Shown piece by piece: positions 24,662-35,312 of a DNA stretch of 64,000 nt (its first letter is position 1; each line of letters opens with the position of its first letter). The stretch comes from Xestospongia muta. Lineage: Eukaryota > Porifera > Demospongiae > Haplosclerida > Petrosiidae. The notes beneath the pieces are model-generated. The model was not told the DNA's origin. It worked only from the letters and a program-made list of their open reading frames with translations, and did no database searches. Both the position numbers and the translations under genes were made by a program. Where the stretch lies: positions 1,557,501-1,621,500 of the forward strand of contig OY848918.1 in assembly GCA_963693285.1 (NCBI GenBank), written 5' to 3'.

Positions 24662-25925
24662 ACAAGACGATATCCTTACATTTGCTTTTTTTTCATAAAA
24701 TCTTAACTATACTAATAATATAAATAGTTTAAACATTAGTGGAGGTGTTTTGAGTGTTGACACTTTTACTCATTAGTATACTAATAATATAAATAGTTTA
24801 AACATTAGTGGAGGTGCTTTGAGTGTTGACACTTCTACCAAAGGTTTCTATGTAATTCAGTTATATGAACTTGAAACTAACAAATTAGATTTCTTTATGT
24901 ATATTATAAAGTTATCTACTAGAAACTAACCTTAAACTGTTAAAGTACCTCCTTTTAGATCAAGACCAATATTGTCACCAACAACACTCTATATATTACA
25001 TCCAATACTTATCCCATCATTAATAGGTAGTGCTCTTATAGTTAGTACTGATGACTACACATCAACTGATATATTGTTAGTAGTTACTGATATCTCTCTG
25101 TCTTGATTACTGGGATCAGTGACAGAAACATCCTCTAAAGACCACTTCAATATATCTCCTGTACTTTCACAAGTCAAGTTAGCCAGTGTGTAAATTGGAA
25201 TAGACATCGGTGATGGAGCTACTGTTATTTTTTCTGTGTTAAAAGAAAGAACAAATACACCAGTACAATGTAGATTAGCATTTCACTTACCAGTGGAAAC
25301 TGTCTTTACTAAAATAAGTACAAGTAAAACAGCCAGAATCATTTTTGTGGGGCAACAATTAGATATATAAAGGGCATTAAATAGAACATTTTGAGTTACT
25401 TAGCAACGCGTAAGGTCTGAAACACACAAAAAATCTTCTAATACACAAGTCACTGCAGTGGTTACATTTCTATTTAGAATGTAATGTAAGTATATAGATA
25501 TGTTTATAGTAATAATGTATGCAATTTATCCACTCACTGGAATCTGAATTTGAAAAAATGGGTGCAGTACTGAATTGAAAGAGTTGTCTGAAGTTACTTG
25601 TCTTTTATAATTATTCATGTGCTCCTGTGTGCATTGAACCACTGAAATAATCTGAGTGGACTGGTGGTGAATTCAGTGGTAGTCACGCGAGGTCTTTCTC
25701 TAAGCAAAGGCTGGTCTCAAAAACTGTTTCAGTGATCAATTTTCCTCAGTGTGTAACCTATATTTATTTTCTTTTGAATCCTGTACTAGCAATAGCAGTG
25801 TTTATGTAAGGATATTAATGGCACACATTGTCCATTGAAATTTGAAATGTGTTGCAAAATTTTACAAAAATCAGCTATAACATAAGTAATAAGCTACATG
25901 TTAAGTAGTTCATTTACAAAAAATA
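24662..25925. repeat. Direct repeat block, copy 2 (partner 19,599-20,860)
   Basis: Same order and orientation as copy 1, including the internal ~70-bp tandem duplication. Its left edge directly abuts a MITE-arm relic. At its right end only a short AAATAAATAAAAACATTTT stretch recalls the MITE that is complete in copy 1. Confidence 0.85.
24950..25342 (-). pseudogene. Orphan receptor 5' end (signal peptide + Ig), dead
   Basis: Second copy of the receptor C 5' end. The signal exon begins at 25,342 with MILAVLLVLILVKTVST. The Ig exon has a TAG where every other copy has Trp in the conserved DVWSSVLTIRA, and a further stop near the second conserved Cys. No FN3, membrane-proximal or TM exons follow. 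It is a by-product of the roughly 5-kb-spaced segmental duplication. Confidence 0.8.
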
Positions 25926-26518
25926 AAAAAAACAAATAAATAAAAACATTTTAAATAAATAAAAATTTAATAATGAGCTTTGTTAGATATCAGAGCATAC
26001 AATATTATTATTCAATCATTTACTAACAGCAGTTGTATCTCTAAAAGTGAGAGCAAAAATTCCTAATACAACTGTAATGAGCATTAGCCAGTCTTTGTCA
26101 AAGTACATACTTCTTTTACTGATATCACAATCGAATTGTCTTTCAACAATTCCTATTGTACTTGATAGGTAGTTGCCCCTTTTCTAAACAGTATTCATAC
26201 AATGACAAGTATCACAGAATAGAAATCTAGAAATCTAGTTTGTGTTGTTAAATATCATAATAACTGTGAGTTCAAAGTGCTACTGTGATAGCATGTGCTA
26301 TCACCATATTACCATACCAAATTAGGCTCCAAGTTTCATTTGAGTGTCCAATATTAATGTGTTACTTTCTTAATGTGTTACTTTCAAGACTTGTAATATC
26401 AGATGAGAAAGAACCCTACTGTTTACTGAATAAAGTAATTCTCTTCCAATCATAACCTTTCATATATTTTTTTACACACTATGATTATATGATTACTAGT
26501 CCTATTTTAGTCTCATCC

Positions 26519-26552
26519 CCAGACCTACTCGCAAGCTAAAGTAGGTCTGGTC
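26519..26552. repeat. Short inverted repeat
   Basis: CCAGACCTAC and GTAGGTCTGG face each other across about 14 bases, next to a longer fold-back. Function unknown. Confidence 0.6.
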
Positions 26553-26603
26553 ACACGAGTTGACTTTTGTGTCCCCAGTAAGGATTAAGGAATGTGGCAC
26601 TGG

Positions 26604-26751
26604 TGTTGGTATGCAATTTAGAGGTAGTGTGAAATATGAAATCATCAAATTAAAGTGTGGAGATAGGAATAGTAGGCATTCATTCACTTTCACACATACT
26701 TCAATTAATGATTTCATATTTCATACTACCTCTAATTGCATATCAACACGA
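26604..26751. repeat. Fold-back element
   Basis: A left arm at about 26,604-26,647 (GTTGGTATGCAATTTAGAGG and onward) has a right arm at about 26,708-26,751 as its imperfect reverse complement, so the segment could form a stem of about 43 bp around a loop of about 60 bp. It resembles a small MITE, but no target duplication was identified. Confidence 0.65.
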
Positions 26752-27147
26752 TGATATTGAAAAGTTATTGTAATTAATCAACATGACATATAACAATTGT
26801 CAATTAATTAATAAATTGATAATAACTATTTTCAATACATTTCAGTCATACAGACCACACCTCCCTAATCGTTTCAGCAGTCACAGATAATATCTAATGA
26901 CTTGTTTTGTGACATGAAAGATCAATGTCTTTTTCAAAAGTCAATTAAACAATAACACAGCAAAAAATGATATTATAAGTCACAACTAAATAAACGTTCA
27001 ATCAAATAACTGATAGGGGGATACACACACATTATTAAGAGTAAGTTATAACAACATATGCAAATAATAGTTCCTAACTAACTATATATCTACTGTAGAA
27101 TACATACACAGCAAGAAGTACGATTTATGTCACTGTAAGAGGACAAC

Positions 27148-30100
27148 TTAGTTTCCATGAGAAAGATAGTTTTCATTTATTACTTTAAGAGCCTCAACAA
27201 AAACACTCTCATTTCCTTCATTATCTTCATTTATCCATTGAGTGAACTCATCTCTAAAAGAAGGCTCAATTTGAGAGTGGTTGTGACCTAAACAAACCAT
27301 ATGATATCAATGATTGTTTTATTAAGTAATAATTTACTTTTTATCCATTGAATCAGAGCAAGATTGTTTTGAGAGTGGTTGTCCTTAATAGCACATAAGG
27401 TAGCATCTGGAACACTCAAGGCTTCACCAATGATACTACACCTTTCATTTCTTAGAATGTGATCTAGGTTAACAAGATGACTGTCACCTAAATAAATCAA
27501 ATGATATCAATTGAAATGACTGTTTATTAAGTAATAGTTAAAGTTATTAAGTACTACATTAAATAAAATAAATTACTTATTAGTAATCACAGTGATAAAT
27601 ACTTATTATATATAGTTAATAAAATATTCATGTCACCTAATCAGTCTTACATTTATGTGGTGAACTTTGCAAATGAATATCTAATATTGTAATGGTAACA
27701 ATCATTACTGGCTTCATGTATCTATGCTTCATGAGTTATGTTGTGGATATGCTAGTCTTTCTCGACAAAATTACAAATTATAAATCTAATAATCAATAAA
27801 AGTTGTTAATGTGAACCATTTATCACTATTTTTGGTAAAAAAAATGATCATGTAAAACCCTTGCTGCAGTAATATAGCTGAATTGCTGCCACTGTGGGAT
27901 AACTTACTAAATAACATAGGCAACAAGATTATCTCAAGACGAATGTAATAAATGGAAATAAAGAATGTGTTGAAGCCATAGGAACAGCAAATGACCATAA
28001 TGGGTGCGGTACGTGACAGTCAAGTAACTTTTTAAAGGCTTCTAACCATGCAGGTTTAGAGTTTAGGGTCAGGGTCTAGAGTTTAGTGTTACACCATGTG
28101 TAATGCACATGCTCTGCTCTGTTATAATTTTAGTAATACTATTTGCTAATAAAATAATGATCTAAGCACATTCTACTGGAATTAATACTAAACTAAATAA
28201 ATAATGCTATACTAGAACAACACTATTCATTACATGTATTGATAATGTATAATACCTTTATATTTTGACATGATTGTGTCAGCTATGTCTTGTCGATCTA
28301 AACCATCTATTAAAATATCCACAAATTTTGTCAAGATACCAGTATCATATTTGACACAATCTTTTATATAATCAGGAAGAATTTCAAGACGCTCTGCATT
28401 TGTATCCCTACTGGGCTTATTTCTTATTCTCTTGTAAACATCGTCAGAAATAATCTCTTTTGAATAAAGCATTCTTGCCAGAGCAATGGGGTCTATAGAT
28501 GACTCAACAATAATGTCTGTACATTGAACTAAAGCTCTTCTAGCTAAATCAGAATTCAGAGTACCATCTAGAGTATAGATAGAAAACAAATACAGTTAAA
28601 ATATATATGGCCGTTACGATATTTATAAAACATTAATTGGTTAGTGATGTAACATAGTGAACCAGACCCTCCCATATTAAGGGATTACAGGGTCAAACTT
28701 TTAACAAAATTTTTTATGTTGTAATAAAGTAATTTGTAAAGATGAACAAACAGTTGAGGATTGTAAGAAACAACTATTCTGTAAACAAGTTACGAGAGAA
28801 CTTTGTAGCCAATTCTCAGGCAGTTCTATATGCTTCTCTGTAATTCTAAAGCTATTACAAATCTCCAAGAAATATTTTGCTAGTGCAGGAGAAAGGGAAG
28901 AACAATTTGGTTGTTTAGCAGATTTCGTGTTCTCTTTAGCACCTTTCTATAGTAATTTCAAGTCTTGCTAATTGTGAAAAGACTCAAAAATGACAGGTAA
29001 GTGTCTAAATAAGCCTATGAAGTGACTTTAATTGTTATTTGAAAGGAACATAGTGTGAATGTGATGGACATTTTTTCCAGACTCATCCCCACACATTATG
29101 ATAAAGACATTATTGTGCAATGTATTCAAATTAATATTGAATTTCACTTAATAAGTAAGAAATCTCACCCAAACTATTCTCTACTGCAGTAGTAGTGTCA
29201 CTAACTGTTAGTTCTGAATTTTCAGACTCTATGAGATAAAATATAATAAAAATTAATAATACAAGTTAAGACCAACTTTGGTGTGCTTTGTTATGGGGTG
29301 ACATGGAGGCTTTTTCCATGTCAACAAGGATAGGTTGAAGATCAATTATTGTTGGTTCTTTTCCTGAATAAAGTACATAATATAACTAACATGATATATT
29401 AATAATGAATAGGGAAGTGAAAGTTATATTTGTACTTTAAGTATATTAGAAATTGACTGCATATTCATTAAATTAGCTTTAATAATTATAATGAAAATTG
29501 CTGGCACAAAACTCTTGCATATAAAGTTAGTGCTCATCAGTTTATCATAGGGCTATGACATCATCCGCTACATCTAAACAAATCTTCTATAAATGACATG
29601 AAATGTACAGATATAGTCCAAATTTTGACAGTTCACTAATAACTATTGGTTCTTTGTAACATGTCATACATATGACTCAATTAATGTCTCACCTAATATA
29701 CTTCCTACTGTTAAAGTAGGACATGATGAACCAGTAGTCTCAGACGTAATTCCTTTATAAATAAAATATATCAGTAATATAATTTATTATTTAATTACTT
29801 GAAGAAACAGGATCAGTTGAGCTAGCAGTTTCTCCTGTGTTATCAGATTCTATTTTCATAATATATAAAATGATCAATAAACAAAATAGACAAACCTTGG
29901 TGTATTTTCTCAAGTAGTGGTTTTGAGACTTGTTTTATGTCATTCTCAGCTAATGAAGAGGGTACAAGATCCTGCATATGATAAAGGAAGATTAAAACAA
30001 TTTAGTTTTAGTTTAAAACTAAAATGACTTGTACATTGTTACAGGTACAACAAAAAGAAATAATAACTTACCAAAGGATTGCATCCAGCAAATATGCTGA

Positions 30101-32314
30101 ACTGGCTACAGTGCTCCCTTATAGAAGCATAAGTACATTCAACAGTATATAAAAAGGATACACCACACATGTCTTCAATGTGTTCTGGATAATCTTGTTG
30201 AACTGGTAACTCAACATTACTTGGGTCAAACAGTGCTTTGGTCACTAAGGGAGCAATTCGAAAAAATGGATCTTTACTGCCTACTATATCTTCAATATGA
30301 ACGTTGTTAGGTTCTTTAATGTCAACTTTAGTAAGAACACCAACAGCAACATCTTCAAAGGAATAAAGTGTGCGTTGGCATACATTAAGAGTACGAGCAT
30401 TAGCTACTTCATTAGGTGCAATCATGTACTCATCGCTTGTACACAAACATAGTTGGTTTTTAAGGCTCAGAATGTTCTTAATAACTGAGTTAAAAACTTT
30501 GTGACTTTCAGTCATCTTTTTGTTTGAAACAAGCACTGCAATAGATCGATTGTCCTCAGATACTTCAACGACAACCTCAAGTTTATTCCTCTTCCAATAT
30601 ATACCACTAGACCATACATTACAAGAACGAGCTAACGTTCCCACAATTGGATTAGTTTTGCGAAGTTCGCCTGATGTTCTTTGAGGTGAGGGAGAGAGAC
30701 AATAGTTATAGGCAAGGCTAAGAAGAAGTACATGAAGAAGTCGTGTCAACAGAAATGCATTGAGATTTTCTAAGACAGAAGCATGACTACTATAATATTC
30801 CCTATGATCAGCAAAATCATAAAGGATGACATTTCCTACTTCATGGCTTGTAAAGGTATGGGCATTAATACCAGCTGTTAGTGGCTCTACTGTGACACAT
30901 TTGGATGTATCAAATTCATGATTGGCTGGCTTGTTAGCTCGTTCCATGATAATTGCAGCAAGAGAACTTTTCCTAACAGAAATGTTGTCATAGACAAAAG
31001 AAATGCTGTAAGATTCAACAGGGAAATGAGCTTGATGCTGTTGAAATGGTGCAAACATTTTAAAATTCTTGAAATGATTAACATTGTCAAGTTCCATTGG
31101 TGTTTGTCCATTGTTGTTCTTAGACATCAGATTGACTTTGGCAGGAGTTAAGAGAAATTTGATAACATCAGTGGAGCCTTGGGAACAACCATTGTGAAGT
31201 GGTGTATTACCATTCTAAGGGAGATAGAATAGCAATAAGTTCTAAATTATTGACATTATAGTATAATAAATAACTTAAACATAGATTTTTGTGATAATTA
31301 AATGGCCAAATTTTCTTAAGGAATAAGAGTCTTTTGAAAATGATATCCATTTTACATGTCATCAATTCATCATTCTCTCAAATTCTATTAACTCTCAAAT
31401 TAGACTACTAACACACCATATAAACTAATACTACAAACACACACAGATCTCATAATACTATCTTGTGTTAACACTGTCATAATATAACATACTACACTTG
31501 TACATTGTCTACATCAAACTCATGTTGTACATGTAGGACATGACTATATCTATTATTAATAAGTATTTAGTTTTTGAATAGGTCTTTTAACATTAATTTA
31601 TGTAAACATCAAAGACAGCTACTTAAACTACATACAGTGTAATCTAAAGTACTGGTAAACAAGATAAACAGAAAATTGTTAGGAATTAGATCCTCTCTTA
31701 TTACAAAAACAGTAACCCAAAACAATATAATATGTAGCTCTTTATGTCACTTCACCTATCAACTATCATCATGTCATATGACTTTATCATTATATTACTA
31801 TAACAACCAACATTAGTTTCTATCTGACAATTATTACATCTGATAAACCTATAGCTGCTTAACAATATGTACATTAAAAACACACAATCCCAGCTTTAAA
31901 ATGTGATCTATGTGAAACAAAAAATCACCAAGTACAGCTATAACTTTGATGATCAATCTTGTTATACTCATAATTCTCATATGACTAGTTTAAGTGATTC
32001 CTCTAGTTTAGACTTTCATTAATGTGTGAAGATCTGTGCCGTGTCCTATAACTAACATAGAAATGTGTTCCAAGGAGAAGTTAGTAAATTTAAGTGATTC
32101 AAAAGCAAAAAATATTTTAGCCTAACTGGTCTTCTAGTCTGTTGTATAATCAGCAATTGGGTGTACTTATATTACATATATTAATTGAATACATATTCTC
32201 TTATATAATAAACAAACTAACCCAATCCGTAGCATTTACATTGGTTCCTCTTGAGAGAGCATGTTCTACTCCAGACAAATGTTCTTTCTTAACAGATTCA
32301 ATTAAACTATCATT
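27148..32314 (-). CDS. Gene H: ankyrin - Roc-like - COR - CARD - Death protein
   Basis: Probable cytosolic signalling scaffold. An ANK exon at 32,222-32,314 (GVEHALSRGTNVNATDW) joins in phase 0 to 30,072-31,214, which continues the ankyrin repeat (NGNTPLHNGCSQGSTDVIKF), then a Roc-like GTPase start and a COR-like region (RLLHVLLLSLAYNYCL, GIYWKRNKLEVVVEV). The P-loop is degenerate (VYDNISVRKSSL, second Gly absent) and the usual DxxG reads DFADH, so GTP binding is doubtful. Small linker exons lie at about 29,169-29,973. The CARD-like exon (28,256-28,567) has IDPIALARMLYSKEIISDDV and AERLEILPDYIK. It joins in phase (G|GT) to a Death exon (27,338-27,487, IIGEALSVPDATLCAIKDNH) and a last exon (27,148-27,287) repeating NHSQ...QWINED. 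The order resembles the ANK-Roc-COR-Death half of DAPK1 with a CARD inserted. The 5' end and initiator Met are not found. Homotypic death-fold contacts are the likely output. Confidence 0.75.
27495..28250. other. Intron of gene H
   Basis: Lies between the CARD and Death exons of gene H. It contains nothing recognisable apart from a short stretch near 28,050-28,090 with loose TTTAGGGTC-like repeats. Confidence 0.5.
28600..29160. other. Intron of gene H, no other feature seen
   Basis: Lies between the CARD exon and the linker exon at 29,169-29,228. No exon or element was recognised. Confidence 0.5.
29543..31616 (-). repeat. Tandem segmental duplication, copy A (partner 32,575-34,808)
   Basis: Starts near GGGCTATGACAT and ends near CATCAAAGACA. 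It covers the linker exons, the ANK-Roc-COR exon and the upstream intron. Copy B starts 3,032 bp downstream. Copy A lacks about 180 bp that is present in copy B, within the Roc-COR exon. Confidence 0.9.
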
Positions 32315-32574
32315 CTGTGGTAAACAAAAAATTAAATGCATCATTTAAAACAATGATCTAATTTCCCAAAAATTATTCTACTTCTAGCAACAACTGGGAA
32401 TAAGTAAAGTCAAGCCTTTCTTTAATTACTAAAATACAACATAAAAATAAACTTTTCATTTTAAAAGAAAACTAATAACCTATAATTGCATTGAAGACAC
32501 TAATTAGCCAGACAGAAGCTTTGAAGCTCATAACTATCATTGTAGTACTTACAATAAGCACTACTGAAATCTGT

Positions 32575-34808
32575 TATCATAGGGCTATGACATAATCTGC
32601 TATATCTAAACAAATCTTCTATAAATGACATGAAATGTACAGATATAGTCCACATTTTGACAGTTCACTAATAACTATTGGTTCTTTGTAACATGTCATA
32701 CATATGACTCAATTAATGTCTCACCTAATATACTTCCTACTGTTAAAGTAGGACATGATGAACCAGTAGTCTCAGACGTAATTCCTTTATAAATAAAATA
32801 TATCAGTAATATAATTTATTATTTAATTACTTGAAGAAACAGGATCAGTTGAGCTAGCAGTTTCTCCTGTGTTATCAGATTCTATTTTCATAATATATAA
32901 AATGATCAATAAACAAAATAGACAAACCTTGGTGTATTTTCTCAAGTAGTGGTTTTGAGACTTGTTTTATGTCATTCTCAGCTAATGAAGAGGGTACAAG
33001 ATCCTGTACATGATATAGGAAGATTAAAACAATTAGTTTAAAACTAAAATGACTTGTACATTGTTACAGGTACAACAAAAAGAAGTAGTAACTTACCAAA
33101 GGATTGCATCCAGCAAATATGCTGGACTGGCTACAGTGCTCCCTTATAGAAGCATAAGTACATTCAACAGTATATAAAAAGGATACACCGCACATGTCTT
33201 CAATGTGTTGTAGATAATCTTGTTGAACTTGTAACTCAGCATTACTTGGGTCGAACAGTGCTTTGGTCACTAAGGGAGCAATTCGAAAAAATGGATCTTT
33301 ACTGCCTACTATATCTTCAATATGAATGTTGTTAGGTTCTTTAATGTCAACTTTAGTAAGAACACCAACAGCAACATCTTCAAAGGAATAAAGTGTGCGT
33401 TGGCATACATTAAGAGTACGAGCGTCAGCTACTTCATTAGGTGCAATCATGTACTCATCGCTTGTACACAAACATAGTTGGTTTTTAAGGCTCAGAATGT
33501 TCTTAATAACTGAGTTAAAAACTTTGTGACTTTCAGTCATCTTTTTGTTTGAAACAAGCACTGTAATAGATCGATTGTCCTCAGATACTTCAACGACAAC
33601 CTCAACCTTATTCCTCTTCCAATATATACCATTAGACCATACATTACAAGAACGAGCTAATGTTCCCACAATTGGATTAGTTTTGCGAAGTTCGCCTGAT
33701 GTTCTTTGAGGTGAGGGAGAGAGACAATAGTTATAGGCAAGGCTAAGAAGAAGTACATGAAGAAATCGTGTCAACAGAAATGCATTGAGATCAGGACACC
33801 ATAGACACCATCCTAACCCATTCTCTATATTTTTGATATCAGTGGGTGGTTCAGCATTGACCAGTGCTGGGAAAAAATAGGAGCTCATCAAAAGGCAAAG
33901 GTACAGATGTTGATATGTTTGCTTCAAGGCAATCATTGTTTAAAATCAGCTTGAAATTTTCAAGGACAGCAGCATGACTACTATAATATTTCCTATGATC
34001 AGCAAAATCATAAAGGATGACATTTCCTACTTCATGGCTTGTAAAGGTATGGGCATTAATACCAGTTGTTAGTGGCTCTACTGTGACACATTTGGATGTA
34101 TCAAATTCATGATTGGCTGGCTTGTTAGCTCGTTCCATGATAAGTGCAGCAAGAGAACTTTTCCTAACAGAAATGTTGTCATAGACAAAAGAAATGCTGT
34201 AAGATTCAACAGGGAAATGAGCTTGATGCTGTTGAAATGGTGCAAACATTTTAAAAATCTTGAAATGATTAACATTGTCAAGTTCCATTGGTGTTTGTCC
34301 ATTGTTGTTCTTGGACATCAGATTGACTTTGGCAGAAGTTAAGAGAAATTTGATAACATCAGTGGAGCCTTGGGAGCAACCTTTGTGAAGTGGTGTATTA
34401 CCATTCTAAGGGAGATAGAATAGGAATAAGTTCTACAGTATTGACATTATAGTATAATAAATAACTTAAACATAGATTTTGTTATAATTAAATGGCCAAA
34501 TTTTCTTAAGGAATAAGAGTCTTTTGAAAACAATATGCATTTTACATGTCAACAATTCATCATTCTCTCAAATTCTATTAACTCTCAAATTAGACTACTA
34601 ACACACCATATAAACTAATACTACAAACACACACAGACCTCATAATACTATCTTGTGTTAACACTGTCATAATATAACATACTACACTTGTACATTGTCT
34701 ACATCTAAATCATGTTGTACATGTAGGACATGACTATATCTATTATTCATAAGTATTTAGTTTTTGAATAGGTCTTTTAACACTAATTTATGTAAACATC
34801 AAAGACAT
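32575..34808 (-). repeat. Tandem segmental duplication, copy B (partner 29,543-31,616)
   Basis: Closely matching copy of the block above, with introns and linker exons conserved. The match stops abruptly after CATCAAAGACA at about 34,808; the flanks of the two copies then differ. Confidence 0.9.
32690..34410 (-). pseudogene. Duplicate ANK-Roc-COR fragment of gene H, frameshifted
   Basis: The ANK/Roc start (about 33,851-34,405; MSKNNNGQTPMELDNVNHF, same degenerate P-loop VYDNISVRKSSL) reads to VLENFKLILNND and then leaves frame. The COR part resumes in another frame at 33,936 and below, preserving ENGLGWCLWCPDLNAFLLTR, which copy A has lost. So copy B keeps about 180 bp of the older Roc-COR junction but is out of frame, while copy A has deleted it and is in frame. 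The linker exons (about 32,690-33,005) are retained, but no CARD or Death exons follow before gene H's own upstream exon at 32,314. It could also be an internal duplication within one gene, joined by splicing. Confidence 0.65.
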
Positions 34809-34809
34809 T

Positions 34810-35300
34810 TTTGTTGTCTGCTTTTATGTAGCAAGAATGGAAACCATCTGGTTCAACATCCACAGAAGGTACAATATTCAAAGAATAAAAACACACAGCT
34901 GCCTTCATTGCTCCATCAATAACTAAAACGTTTAATCAGTCTTTAAAGAAAAGTGTCTTTCTAACAACTGAAAATCATTAAATATTGTTCTTATATCTAA
35001 ATCAAGTGAAATAAAACAACCAAACAACTATTGACCTGTCATATTGCTAAAAATGTCAGCACACTAATTGAAAAATACATCTACCAACTAATTTTACCCA
35101 GGCATTTCACCAAACACCTGGGTACAAGACTAATGCACCAGACTGCCTTTCACTCAGATGGCATGACAGTCTATGGACAAGACTATAACTCGTACTATAT
35201 TATATAATACCAGTTATAAACCTTATTACTAAATTTTATCTGATGTACCTTAATTCCTTCATTCTAGGACTTACTAGCATCATGTGCCCAATCATAATTG
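34810..35300. other. Unassigned stretch with one open segment
   Basis: The minus strand at about 34,810-34,930 is open (VIDGAMKAAVCFYSLNI and onward), but no family is recognised and no neighbouring exon was found. The rest is without visible features. Confidence 0.3.
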
Positions 35301-35312
35301 TACTCATTGTGT

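Noticed and set aside
28050..28095. Telomere-like TTTAGGGTC stretch
   Set aside because: Only two or three imperfect units in an intron, so too short and irregular to call an interstitial telomere array.
30887..31151. Open frames of 74 and 77 codons overlapping the gene H exon (and again at 34,078-34,342)
   Set aside because: They are other-frame shadows of the ANK-Roc exon. Their conservation simply reflects the duplication.
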